A stretch of DNA of 64,000 bases from Myxococcales bacterium (lineage in GTDB: Bacteria > Myxococcota > UBA796 > SXON01). Positions 16,891-27,915 of this stretch are shown in pieces (positions within the stretch are counted from its first letter, which is position 1; the number at the start of each line of letters is the position of its first letter). Made by a program: the position numbers and the translations under genes. The DNA is taken from positions 62,001-126,000 of the forward strand of contig SHYX01000006.1 in the NCBI GenBank assembly GCA_009692585.1, written 5' to 3'. The notes under the pieces were generated by a model. It was given only the letters and a program-made list of their open reading frames with translations. It made no database searches and was not told where the DNA came from.

Positions 16891-17069
16891 TCTTCGTCCG
16901 GAATCGGCTGCGGACCGGCGACGATGCCGACCAGGTCGGGGTCCACGCCATCCACCACGACCCGCTCGGGAGCGCCGGCCTTACGTTCGGCACGCTTGGC
17001 GGTCTTCTCTTTCTGGCGGTCCTGCCGCTGGCGCTCTTTCTCGCGCTTCTGTACGCTCGGGTTGCCCAT
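16887..17069 (-). CDS. Small basic conserved protein (MGNPSVQKR...)
   Basis: 60 aa: an N-terminal half of almost only Lys, Arg, Glu and Gln (KREKERQRQDRQKEKTAKRA), predicted to be one long charged helix, followed by an acidic-polar tail with DPDLVGIVAGPQP. Proteins with this MGNPSVQKR start occur, to my recollection, in several myxobacteria, without known function. GGAG ten bases before the ATG is a Shine-Dalgarno, and GTTAGC lies 21 bases upstream of the ATG, so this gene seems to have a normal leader. It is the first gene after repeat copy A. RNA binding is a guess from composition only. Confidence 0.7.
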   Translation of the reverse strand: MGNPSVQKREKERQRQDRQKEKTAKRAERKAGAPERVVVDGVDPDLVGIVAGPQPIPDED

Positions 17070-17097
17070 GGTTTTGCTCCGGTGCGGGCAGCTAACC

Positions 17098-17199
17098 AGA
17101 AACGGGGGAAGACGCTCGCCGCGTCCTCCCCCCCTACCGTCGCCTACCGTCCGCCCTCCAAGCTACGCTTTCCGGCCTGCGGCGGCGGTCGGGTTGGAT
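17098..17199 (-). repeat. Dispersed ~100-bp hairpin repeat, copy A
   Basis: Nearly identical to segments at 37282-37381 and 48115-48199. On the minus strand it runs from the mutY stop toward the 60-aa gene and ends in a 12-bp stem: GGGGGAGGACGC, loop GGCGA, GCGTCTTCCCCC, followed by GTTTCTGG and at once the GTTAGC -10-like element. The stem has a single G-U pair on the minus strand but an A-C mismatch on the plus strand in all copies, so the minus-strand RNA appears to be the functional form. It may end mutY transcripts as an intrinsic terminator. Confidence 0.75.
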
Positions 17200-17201
17200 G
17201 A

Positions 17202-18248
17202 CTATGACGAAACCGGGTCGCTGACCCCGGGCGACGCACGCAACGCCAGGCTGACGGTCTTGCGCGACGACGTCGACAGCGCCATGGCGTCGACCTCCCC
17301 TAATGGCACCCAGCGGAGCTCCGGATACCCCTGGGCCACCGGCTCGCCGACCGCCGAAACCGAAAAGACGGTCGTCTCGAGGTGGAGGTGGGTGAACCGA
17401 TGGGTGACCGCGCCAAGCGGGCCGCACCCCGACGCCGACACCCCGAGGCGCCGGCGCAGCACCTCCGACAACGCAGGAGCGTCCATGGCTGCGACCTCGC
17501 CGCCAGGTAGTTCCCAGAGCCCAGCGAGCAGTCCAGACTCCGGACGGCGCGCCAGCAAGACCGACCCGTTTCGCACCCACCATCCCGCGACCGCCAGCGC
17601 CCGCGGGACCGCCTTTTTCTCCTTGGGCGCCGGGTACAACTCAGGCGCGTCGCTGCCGGAGCAGCCCTGGCGGACCGGGCACACGACGCATCGAGGCGAC
17701 CGTGGCGTGCACACCTGCGAGCCCAGTTCCATGAGCGCCTGGTTCCAGGCGCCCGCCTGCCCCGCCGGCAACAGCGCCGCCGCGGTCTGCCACAACCACG
17801 CCTTCTGCGGCCGCGCCTGCGCGTACCACCGCGCGAAGACCCGCTCGACGTTGCCGTCCACCACCGGCAGATCGAGGCCGAAGGCGATGGAGCCGATCGC
17901 CCCCGCAGTGTAGGGGCCCACACCCGGCAGGGCCCTGAGCCCCTCCCCGGTCCTCGGAAAGCCACCCGCCGCCACCACCGCCTGCGCGGCCTTCTGGAGG
18001 TTTCGCGCCCGCGAATAATAGCCCAGGCCGCTCCACCGCTCCAATACCCGCTCCGTCGGCGCCAGCGCCAGCGCCTCGACCGTGGGGAACGCATTCATGA
18101 AGCGGGCGAAGTACGGAAGCACCGTCTCGATGCGCGTCTGCTGACACATCAGCTCGCTCACCAGCGTCCGGTAGGCCGAGACCTCAGTCCTCCACGGCAG
18201 CGGCCGCCGATGGGTGGCATACCACGCCAGCAGCGGCGCAGTCTGCAC
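17202..18248 (-). CDS. mutY: Adenine DNA glycosylase MutY
   Basis: 348 aa. Removes adenine mispaired with 8-oxoguanine. It shows the catalytic Glu32 in VSELMCQQTR, the helix-hairpin-helix LPGVGPYTAGAIGSIAF, the catalytic Asp131 in VVDGNVERV, and the [4Fe-4S] ligands Cys180, 187, 190 and 196 (C-x6-C-x2-C-x5-C). The C-terminal ~130 residues are the NUDIX-like domain that recognises 8-oxoG (LLARRPESGLLAGLWELPGG). The length is normal. The GTG start lies six bases after the stop of the upstream lipoprotein gene, making mutY the last gene of a ppdK-led run, with repeat copy A behind it. Confidence 0.95.
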   Translation of the reverse strand: MQTAPLLAWYATHRRPLPWRTEVSAYRTLVSELMCQQTRIETVLPYFARFMNAFPTVEALALAPTERVLERWSGLGYYSRARNLQKAAQAVVAAGGFPRTGEGLRALPGVGPYTAGAIGSIAFGLDLPVVDGNVERVFARWYAQARPQKAWLWQTAAALLPAGQAGAWNQALMELGSQVCTPRSPRCVVCPVRQGCSGSDAPELYPAPKEKKAVPRALAVAGWWVRNGSVLLARRPESGLLAGLWELPGGEVAAMDAPALSEVLRRRLGVSASGCGPLGAVTHRFTHLHLETTVFSVSAVGEPVAQGYPELRWVPLGEVDAMALSTSSRKTVSLALRASPGVSDPVSS

Positions 18249-18254
18249 GCCGGC

Positions 18255-20120
18255 CTATTCCCAGGAGACGTCGGCCTTGCCGCCGTCGAGGTGGATGCGG
18301 GCCACTTCGTCGGCATTTTCCATCGGAAGGAGCGTCATCTCCTTGCGGTCGAGGTCGTCCCACCCGCCGCCGTTGGGTCCGGCCAGGACTTGGAAGGCGA
18401 GCGGACGCGCAGGCGCCTCCCAGTAGGCCTCGAGCCCCGGCGTCAACGCGCCGTCTTCGTTGCGATCGGTGTACGACCAGCCGAGCACACCCCGATCGAC
18501 GATGAACGAGAAGTTGTCGCCGTCGGTGGCGGGCAGGGTCCCCGACAGCAGCAGGAAGCTGATGGCGCCGCTGTCGGAGAGGTAACGCTGATCCTCGTGG
18601 GCGCGCGCCAGTTGCGGTCCGGAGATCGTGCCCTCGACCACCCAGGAGACGGTGGGTGAGTCGTAGGTCACCGTCCAAAGCTCGGTGGGCGCGAGCCCGG
18701 GGCAGTCCGACATCGCGACCTGCTCACCGGTGGCTTCGTCGTAAGCGAGGATCACGTCACTCGTGGCGCCGACATCGTCCAGGAGTGCGTACTGGAAGTT
18801 CTCGCTGGTGTCCAGGATTTCGTTGGGACCGTGCGGCCCGCGGAAGGTCGATACCGCACACCCCGTGGTCGCGTCGAGCATGAACACAAAGCCGTCCTGG
18901 GTGCTGATCGTCAGCGACGGGACCTCGGCATAGGCGCCCCAGCTCGTCGGCTGTTGCAGGCGGACGGGTCCCACACTGGCCGAAAGGCCGGAGATCGGTG
19001 AGCTCATCCGCACCCCGGCGACCTCGGCGTCCAGCGGGTTCGGATCAAACCAGACTCCGGCCAGCGCGTCGTACACGTCCACCCGTTGGAGCCCGACCGG
19101 CGCGACGAATACCCTCTCGAAGGGCGTGCCGTCGGTGAGCGTACCGTTTTGCCAGGCGACATCCAGCACCGGCGCCGCGGTCGGGATGGTCGAGAGGCTC
19201 GCCGTACCGGCGTCGGCCGGCGTGGTGAAGCTGATCCGGTAGAAGGCGGGGCTGCGCGCATCGGCGACGAAGAGTTCGCCCGAGGCACTCAGCGACATCC
19301 GCCACGGGGACGCCCCCACGGGGAGGGCGACGCCGCCGAGCCAGGCGCCGGTCCACGGGTCGACGATGCCCACCAGCGGGTCGGGGCCGTCGACCGACAC
19401 GAACAGGTGGGTGCCATCGTCCGCAAGCGCCGTCGGCCGCCCGGCGAGGGACCAGGTCACCAGCTGGCTATCGGTGCGGATCTCGAAGCGGTCGCCGACG
19501 CTCGCCTCTCCGTCGAGTTGGAAACCGAGTTCGCCGCCGTCGGTGTTGTAGCTCTCACCGGAGACCGGCTCGCTGACCTGTTGGCCGGAGAGGCTGCCCT
19601 TGGCCCACCAGCGGGAGCCGTCGTACTCGATCGACCAGTCTTCGGTGGTGGTGTAGCCCGGCCGCACCGCGACCTCGGTGATCGTCGGCGCGTCGGCGCT
19701 GCCGTCGGCATCGACGAAGAGCGGCTCGCTCGCGGTCGGCTGGACCTCGACGGGCACCCCGTCCTCGCCGACCGCGGTGATGTACGGCGCCTGCACCAGC
19801 ACCGCCCCGGTGACGTCCACCGCCCACAACATCACCTTCCCGGCCGAGGCGAAGGCGGCCACATCGCGGAGCTGGCGCTCCTTTCCCGTCGCGACCGAAG
19901 ATGCGCGAAGAAACGAGGCCGAGGCATCATCGGTGAGGAGCCGCCCCTCGACGAGGTCCAGGGGGACGATCTTGCCGCTGCGGCTGTTGCTGACAAACCC
20001 GACCGCACGGTCGAAGGGGAGGTCGTCGCCCGCGGGCAGCCACGCCGCGCCGGCCGGCCCGTCGAAGTGAAGCGGAATCGCGAGATCATCGGTGCACGCC
20101 AGGGCCAGGAGCACGATCAT
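18255..20120 (-). CDS. Large beta-propeller-like lipoprotein, unknown
   Basis: 621 aa beginning MIVLLALACTDDLAIPLHFD, a short lipoprotein signal with Cys9. The rest is Asp/Gly/Thr-rich beta sequence with repeated blade-like units (ALADDGTHLFVSVDGPDPLV; SLSASGELFVADARSPAFYR; PSLTISTQDGFVFMLD). A duplicated motif pair, TTTEDWSIEYDGSRWWAKGS near residue 165 and TELWTVTYDSPTVSWVVEGT near residue 485, each followed by a SGQQ/SGPQ segment, shows internal repetition. The ATG overlaps the stop of the upstream 1088-aa lipoprotein (ATGA). Probably outer-membrane-attached; ligand unknown. The two lipoproteins likely work together. Confidence 0.75.
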   Translation of the reverse strand: MIVLLALACTDDLAIPLHFDGPAGAAWLPAGDDLPFDRAVGFVSNSRSGKIVPLDLVEGRLLTDDASASFLRASSVATGKERQLRDVAAFASAGKVMLWAVDVTGAVLVQAPYITAVGEDGVPVEVQPTASEPLFVDADGSADAPTITEVAVRPGYTTTEDWSIEYDGSRWWAKGSLSGQQVSEPVSGESYNTDGGELGFQLDGEASVGDRFEIRTDSQLVTWSLAGRPTALADDGTHLFVSVDGPDPLVGIVDPWTGAWLGGVALPVGASPWRMSLSASGELFVADARSPAFYRISFTTPADAGTASLSTIPTAAPVLDVAWQNGTLTDGTPFERVFVAPVGLQRVDVYDALAGVWFDPNPLDAEVAGVRMSSPISGLSASVGPVRLQQPTSWGAYAEVPSLTISTQDGFVFMLDATTGCAVSTFRGPHGPNEILDTSENFQYALLDDVGATSDVILAYDEATGEQVAMSDCPGLAPTELWTVTYDSPTVSWVVEGTISGPQLARAHEDQRYLSDSGAISFLLLSGTLPATDGDNFSFIVDRGVLGWSYTDRNEDGALTPGLEAYWEAPARPLAFQVLAGPNGGGWDDLDRKEMTLLPMENADEVARIHLDGGKADVSWE

Positions 20121-23100
20121 CGGTTCACCACCCAACCGAGCGCGTCGAGGAACGTCGCGCTGGACGGATCCGCATCGAGCACCACCAGGGTGGAGGAGAC
20201 GTACCCATCAACCTCGCCGAGGTAGTTGGCGACCACCAGGCGCGCTCCGTCGGGAGTCAACATCATCGCGTACGGGTTCTCACCCACGTTGTCGGTCTGG
20301 GCCACCAGCGTCCCCAACGGGCCGAGCGACAGGTCGATCACGCTCACGCTGTCGTTGTTGAAGTTGGTGACGAACAGGTGGATTCCGTCCGGATGCAGCA
20401 CCATCTGGGCGGGGCCGACCGCGCTCTGCGTCTCGACTCCGACGTCGCGCTCGAAGGACCGCGGCAGCGGCAACAAGCCCAGGACCCGCTGGCGCAGGTC
20501 GTCGGTGCCCTGGTCGTCGACGACGTCGTCGGCCCTGATCACCACGATCGCCTCGGGTTCGTCCACCAGCCCGTAGAGCGTGCCGGTGCCGGGATCGATC
20601 ATCAGGTCGCGTACGCCGCTCGACGACGAGAGCGCCAGCGTCATGATGGCCTCGACGCCGAGGTAGTTCAGGTCGGACCAGCTTTCACTGCTGTCGTCGC
20701 GTACATCGAGCACGTACACGTACGGGACCAGCTTGCAGCCGACGTACAACATGCCCGCAGCCTCGTCCAGGGCCATGGTCATGCAACCGCGTGCGAGTTC
20801 GGGGTTGAGCGCGGTGTCCAGGCTGATGGCAACGGCGTCGTTGGCCGGGACCACGGTGAAGCCCCAGGTGTCGGCGATGGTCGGCAGCGCGAGGTCGCGG
20901 TGGAAGCGGTCGGCCTCCCTGCCGTAGGCACGGCCCACCCGGGACTCGCCGGCGTCGATGCCACCGTACAGCAGCTCGAAGCCGGCGGCGGTGACCCTGA
21001 CCACCGGCCGGGAGAGGCCCTCCGAACCGAGGGCACCCCCGAGCACCGCGAAGGCGGGACGGGCGTTTCCGTCGGCGTCTTCGGAGACGATCCAGTCGGC
21101 TTCACCGACCACGCGCTCGGCGTAGCCAAGTTGACGCCCCTCGCCGTCGTCCCCGGTGAACCACATCCGGTCGAGGTCGCCGTCACGGATCACGTAGGGA
21201 TCGGAAACGGCGGAGTCGTACCAGGTGCCCGGAGCGCCGGTGTCGAAGGCCCAGGGGTACACGGCGCCAGGAACGGCCGCAAAGGTCACACCGCCGTCGG
21301 CGCTGTCGAGGGCGCCGATCTCGCCAAACTCGCCGGCATACCAGAGTCGCAAGGTGCCATCCTCCAGCACCTGGGCAGAGCCGGGGACGACCGTCGCGCC
21401 CTCCCACTCCAGTTCCGGCGCGTGGACCGGATCGGGGCTGCGGGTCCAGTTCAGACCGTCGACGCTGACGGCGCGACCGATGCTGGTGATCTGCGCGGCG
21501 TCGCCCGCGTAGAAGGCGGTCCACCCGCCATCGAGCTCGACCACCACCGCATCGTGCACGCCGTCCGCGTCAAAGGCGTCGGCGGCCCCGACATCGAAGG
21601 CGAGCACCGAATCGACGGTCAACAGCCCGCCGACGTACGCGCCGTGGCCGATACGGATGACCCCGTCGTCGCCCACCACGTCCGCCCAGACGTCGTCGCC
21701 CACCCACGAGGACACCTCGACCCCGCCGGCGCCGTCGTCACCGAGGTCCTCCGGACCAAGCAACTGACCCGTCGCGACTTCGAAGAACCAGTGCTGTTGC
21801 GTCTGGCTGTAGATCGTCCCGGGCGCGATGGCGTACTGGTACCCGGCCCCTTCGCTGTCCTGCATCCCGAACGACGCTTCGTCGGCCACCTGCACCGCGA
21901 CGCCGTCGAGCAGGTGCGCGTCCGCCGCGCCGGTGAGCGTGACCCCGCGCTCGGTCCAGGTGTGCCCGTCCACCGACGTCGCCTCTATGATGGCGCTGCC
22001 ATCGGCCAGAGAGCGGTACAGGTGGAAACGACCTGACCACCAGGAGACGCTCGGCGCGTAGGCGACGAGCCCGCTGGACTCCTCCACCGTCCAGGTACGC
22101 AGATCGTCACTGTAGGCCGTGGACAACACCGGCTCGCCGCCGTCCGTCACCGCGTACCAGGCCCGCCACCGCCCGATCTGCTCGTCCCACAGGACGCTGA
22201 CGTCGGAGACGCTGCCGGTCGGGTGGGTGAGCACGGCGCCGACAGCGCGGTAGTTGCCCCCGTCCTGGGTCGCCACACCGACCCAGGTCTGGCCCTCGCC
22301 AGCGGTGTAGTACAGGTAGGAGACGCCCCCTTCGACGACCACGAACGGGTCGGCCAGGGCTACCTCGGCCTCGGTCGGTTCCAGGGCAAGCCCGCCGTCG
22401 AGCCATTCGCCCCCACCCTGCTCGTCCTCGTAGGCATAGGAGAGGCTGCCGGCGTCGGCGTAATAGAGCTCGGCGGTGACGACACCGTCGTAAGAAAGCC
22501 GGAACGCCGGGTCTCGGGTGGTGAGCCCCTCGGCGGCCGGAACGTCGTGGGCCACCCCGCTTCCGACCCAGGTGTTCTCGCCGTTTCCGGTCTGCCGGAC
22601 CAGGCCACCGTCGGTCGCGATCCACGCGCGGACGGTGGCGGCGTTCCACGACAGGTCCCAGTGGTCGGGCTCGATCTCCGTGGGCTCGTCGCCGAGGGTC
22701 AGGCGGGCGAAGGCCGCGCGGGATCCCGAGCCATCCACGTCGACGAACTCGTCGGCGACCAGCCGCCCGTCGCCCCCGGGCGGCACCACCCGCGCCGGTC
22801 GTGAGGCAAGATCGACGGTGGTGACCGTGTGGTCGGTGCGGTTGACGGTCCAAGCGCGATCGGTCGTCTGGTCGTACACGACGTCGACCGGATCCCACCC
22901 GACGCTCAACGCGCTGCCGCCGGCGGATGAGCCCACGTCGGTGGCCAGGGCGGGCGCGTCTGGATTCGACACGTCTACAAAGAGGATGGCATCAGCCTGT
23001 TCGCGGGTACGAGCCCCGTCGCTGAGGCGACTCGCCACCAACAACAGATCGTAAGGGGCCGCATACGCCGCGCCACCCGCGAACTGCGGCAGCGCCAGGG

Positions 23101-23379
23101 CGTGCGGATCGAGGTCGCTGACCAGCACCCTTCCGGCGGCCTCGTCGAAGAGGTCCAGGTCGAGGGTCAGGAGGCTGCCGCCGGTGAAGTCGAGGAAGGG
23201 GTTGGCATTGGTGACCGCGAGGGTGTGTCCGTCGGCCAGCATCGTGAGCGAGGTCGGGCCGGCGAGGCAGGTGCCAATGCCGAGCTGCCCGAACTCGTAG
23301 GACCCCTCCGGATAGACGGCGCATGCCCCCACATCGGGAAGCGGATCCGACTTGACGCACGCCAGCGCGAGGAGGAGAC

Positions 23380-23383
<4 letters not shown>
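20117..23383 (-). CDS. Giant beta-propeller lipoprotein, unknown
   Basis: 1088 aa from a GTG overlapping the ppdK stop (GTGA): MSLLLALACVKSDPLPDVGA, a lipoprotein signal with Cys9. Residues ~50-250 and the last ~250 have YncE/NHL-like propeller blades (SLTMLADGHTLAVTNANPFL; MVLHPDGIHLFVTNFNNDSV; AMMLTPDGARLVVANYLGEV). The centre (~300-780) has repeated Trp/Asp/Gly blades resembling five-bladed glycosidase-type propellers (YLYYTAGEGQTWVGVATQDG; VVPGSAQVLEDGTLRLWYAG), but no conserved acid triad could be assigned, so enzymatic activity is not claimed. Likely a surface binding protein. Its expression downstream of ppdK is suggested by the overlap. Confidence 0.75.
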
Positions 23384-26019
<2,636 letters not shown>

Positions 26020-26072
26020 CGAACCTGACCTCGGGTTGTCGGGCGCGGGTGACTAATCCGCCGTGCTCCGGT

Positions 26073-26091
26073 GTGCTTGTCGCAAAGGGTC
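26073..26091 (+). repeat. 19-bp direct repeat, left copy, flanking vapBC
   Basis: GTGCTTGTCGCAAAGGGTC. It matches 26805-26823 at 17 of 19 positions in the same orientation. Together they bracket the vapBC module and the surrounding ~730 bp, as a target duplication or recombination scar would. Confidence 0.45.
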
Positions 26092-26131
26092 GCGAGCGAA
26101 GCGGGCCTCGCGATCGCCTGGCCGCCACGCC

Positions 26132-26521
26132 CTACGCCCAGATGGTGCTGACGCCCGGATAACGAGGAATCATCGCGTCCGACGTCACCAGCACGAGTCC
26201 CTCGCTGAGAACCTGCGCGATCATCAGCCTGTCGAAAGGGTCTTTGTGGAGGGGTGGCAGTTCGTGGGCCTGCGCCGCATGGGCGTGGGTCATCGGCAAG
26301 TGGGTGGCGCACAGGGCCGCGAGGCCAACGTCCAGCGCTCCGAACGCCTCATTCGGAGAGTCAATGCGGCCCAGCGCCGACTTGACCGCGATCTCCCAGG
26401 TCCCAACCGGGCTCCAATACCGCACTCGAGCTGACAGGATGGCTCGACGCGCCCGTGCAGGAAGCAGCTCGGGCTGGCGAGTCGCGACAAGATATGCGCA
26501 CGTGTCCAACAACAACATCAC
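26132..26521 (-). CDS. vapC: PIN-domain toxin VapC
   Basis: 129 aa ribonuclease toxin of a type II toxin-antitoxin pair. The PIN acidic residues are present: Asp in LLLDTCAYL, Glu in GTWEIAVKSALGRI, Asp in KDPFDRLMIAQ and Asp in VTSDAM, so it should be active unless bound by VapB. The WEIA-K and DPFDRLLIAQ-type motifs place it with the COG3744 (Sll0205-like) PIN group. The start is a GTG at 26521 overlapping the vapB stop or the ATG next to it at 26518. VapC products cleave RNA, commonly tRNA; the target here cannot be read from sequence. Confidence 0.9.
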   Translation of the reverse strand: MMLLLDTCAYLVATRQPELLPARARRAILSARVRYWSPVGTWEIAVKSALGRIDSPNEAFGALDVGLAALCATHLPMTHAHAAQAHELPPLHKDPFDRLMIAQVLSEGLVLVTSDAMIPRYPGVSTIWA

Positions 26522-26730
26522 AGGTCGAAGCCCGGGACAGGGTCGTCGAAGTCGGGGTGCATGCGCGCCGGAATGTGGGCGAGCGCGCCGATCACGGGCA
26601 ATGCCGGGTCTGGGTCACCCGCGAACACGCGCAGCGCTTCGTTGAATACGACACGCTTGGATGTTCCGCGAGGAAGCTTACGAGCCGCGCGCTCGAAGAT
26701 CTCGTCGTCGACGTCGACCGTGGTGCGCAT
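26518..26730 (-). CDS. vapB: Ribbon-helix-helix antitoxin VapB
   Basis: 70 aa. MRTTVDVDDEIFERAARKLP followed by KRVVFNEALRVFAG is a ribbon-helix-helix DNA-binding domain (strand plus two helices). The tail, rich in Pro, Asp and His, would wrap around VapC. It precedes vapC with overlapping stop and start, the normal arrangement for coupled expression and autoregulation. The sequence just upstream (AGCATAAAAGT directly before the ATG) is AT-rich and unlike the GC-rich promoters elsewhere in the window, which suggests acquired DNA. COG3744-type VapC more often pairs with Phd/YefM antitoxins, so this RHH partner is slightly unusual. Confidence 0.88.
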   Translation of the reverse strand: MRTTVDVDDEIFERAARKLPRGTSKRVVFNEALRVFAGDPDPALPVIGALAHIPARMHPDFDDPVPGFDL

Positions 26731-26804
26731 ACTTTTATGCTGATCCGCACGCTTCGTGGGGTCAGGGGGCTGCTCCCGCGCCCCGGCCCTCCCCCCGCCG
26801 AGGC

Positions 26805-26823
26805 GCGCTTGTCGCCAAGGGTC
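26805..26823 (+). repeat. 19-bp direct repeat, right copy, flanking vapBC
   Basis: GCGCTTGTCGCCAAGGGTC. It is the partner of 26073-26091 (two mismatches), and lies between vapB and rsmE. Confidence 0.45.
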
Positions 26824-26844
26824 CGGATCTCTTACCCGCAGCGC

Positions 26845-27573
26845 ATGAACCTCATGCTCTTCGAGCCCGGCGAGCTCGACGCGCCGCTTCCCCGCGGCGA
26901 CGTACGCGCGCGGCACATCCTGGAGGTGCTGCGCCTGGGTGTGGGCGCCAGGATCGAGGCGGGCGTGATCGATGGGGTGAGCGGTGTCGCGACCATCTTG
27001 GAGATCGGCGCCCAGGCCGTGCGCCTGTCGTTCGCGCCGGGCAGCGAGCCCCCTCCTCTACCCCATGTCACCCTGGTCATAGGGCTGCCCCGGCCGCCGA
27101 CGGCTCGCGACGTACTCCGCGATGCGACGACGCTCGGGGTCCGGGGGATCCACTTCGTCACCCCGCAGCTCGGCGACCCGAACTATGCGACCAGCAGCCT
27201 CTGGAAGACCGGCGAGTGGCGTCGCCAGCTGATCCAGGGCGCCGGCCAGGCCCGGTGTACGCGGCTGCCCGAGGTGACCTGGGGACGTCGCCTGGGCGCG
27301 GTGCTGGCGGGGTCGGCCGCGACCGAGCGCCTGGCCCTGCACACCGACGAGGCGGCGACGCCGTTGGCGGCGTGGCGGCGCTCCCCCGTGGGCGCCAGCG
27401 TGCTTGTCGCCGTCGGTCCCGAGCGCGGCTGGGGGCCGCGGGATCTGCTCGCGCTGCGAGAAGGCGGCTGCACCTTCTGGCACCTGGGCGCGCGGGTGTT
27501 GCGGGTGGAGTTGGCGGTCGCCGCCGCGCTGACGCTGATCCACGCCGAGTTCGCCCGGAGCACCTCGCCATGA
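26845..27573 (+). CDS. rsmE: 16S rRNA m3U1498 methyltransferase RsmE
   Basis: 242 aa SPOUT-class methyltransferase. It has an N-terminal PUA-like part (RGDVRARHILEVLRLGVGAR) and a C-terminal knot with VLVAVGPERGWGPRDLLALR and FWHLGARVLRVELAVAAALT, which corresponds to the family's IGPEGG and LGxRILRxETA motifs with small changes (Arg-Gly-Trp for Gly-Gly-Phe, Leu for Thr). The start MNLMLFEPGEL is chosen because CTTACC lies eight bases upstream and the frame before it is non-coding. The last four bases overlap cutA. Modifies U1498 of 16S rRNA. Confidence 0.9.
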   Translation: MNLMLFEPGELDAPLPRGDVRARHILEVLRLGVGARIEAGVIDGVSGVATILEIGAQAVRLSFAPGSEPPPLPHVTLVIGLPRPPTARDVLRDATTLGVRGIHFVTPQLGDPNYATSSLWKTGEWRRQLIQGAGQARCTRLPEVTWGRRLGAVLAGSAATERLALHTDEAATPLAAWRRSPVGASVLVAVGPERGWGPRDLLALREGGCTFWHLGARVLRVELAVAAALTLIHAEFARSTSP

Positions 27574-27881
27574 CCGACATCCGCCTGTGCCTGATGACCG
27601 CGCCCGACGAAGAAACCGCCGCGCGGCTCGTGCGTACGGTGGTCGAGGAGGGGCTGGCCGCGTGCGGGAACCTCATCCCCCGTATCCGGAGTATCTACCG
27701 ATGGAAGGGGGAGGTGTGCGACGAGACGGAGTGCCTCGTCCTGTTCAAGACCACCGCGGCGCGGGCCGACGCACTCCGGGAGCGGCTCGTGGCCCTGCAC
27801 CCCTACGAGGTCCCGGAGGTGCTGGTGTTGCCTGTCGAGTCGGGGAATGCGGCCTATCTGGCGTGGGTGCGGGGAGCGTAG
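27570..27881 (+). CDS. cutA: Divalent-cation tolerance protein CutA
   Basis: 103 aa, the full family length. It has the ferredoxin-like PII/CutA fold signature: TAPDEETAARLVRTVVEEGL, AACGNLIPRIRSIYRWKGEV, LFKTTAARADALRERL and HPYEVPEVLVLPV. Forms trimers; known in bacteria for a role in copper tolerance, but the molecular function is not settled. The ATG overlaps the rsmE stop (ATGA), so the two are co-translated. Confidence 0.95.
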   Translation: MTDIRLCLMTAPDEETAARLVRTVVEEGLAACGNLIPRIRSIYRWKGEVCDETECLVLFKTTAARADALRERLVALHPYEVPEVLVLPVESGNAAYLAWVRGA

Positions 27882-27915
27882 GGGCGTGCCTCGCGCATCG
27901 CGCCACCGACGCCGT

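Noticed and set aside
26132..26730. The vapBC region as part of a larger genomic island
   Set aside because: Both neighbours (ppdK, rsmE) are housekeeping genes within 120 bp, and there is no integrase or tRNA target.
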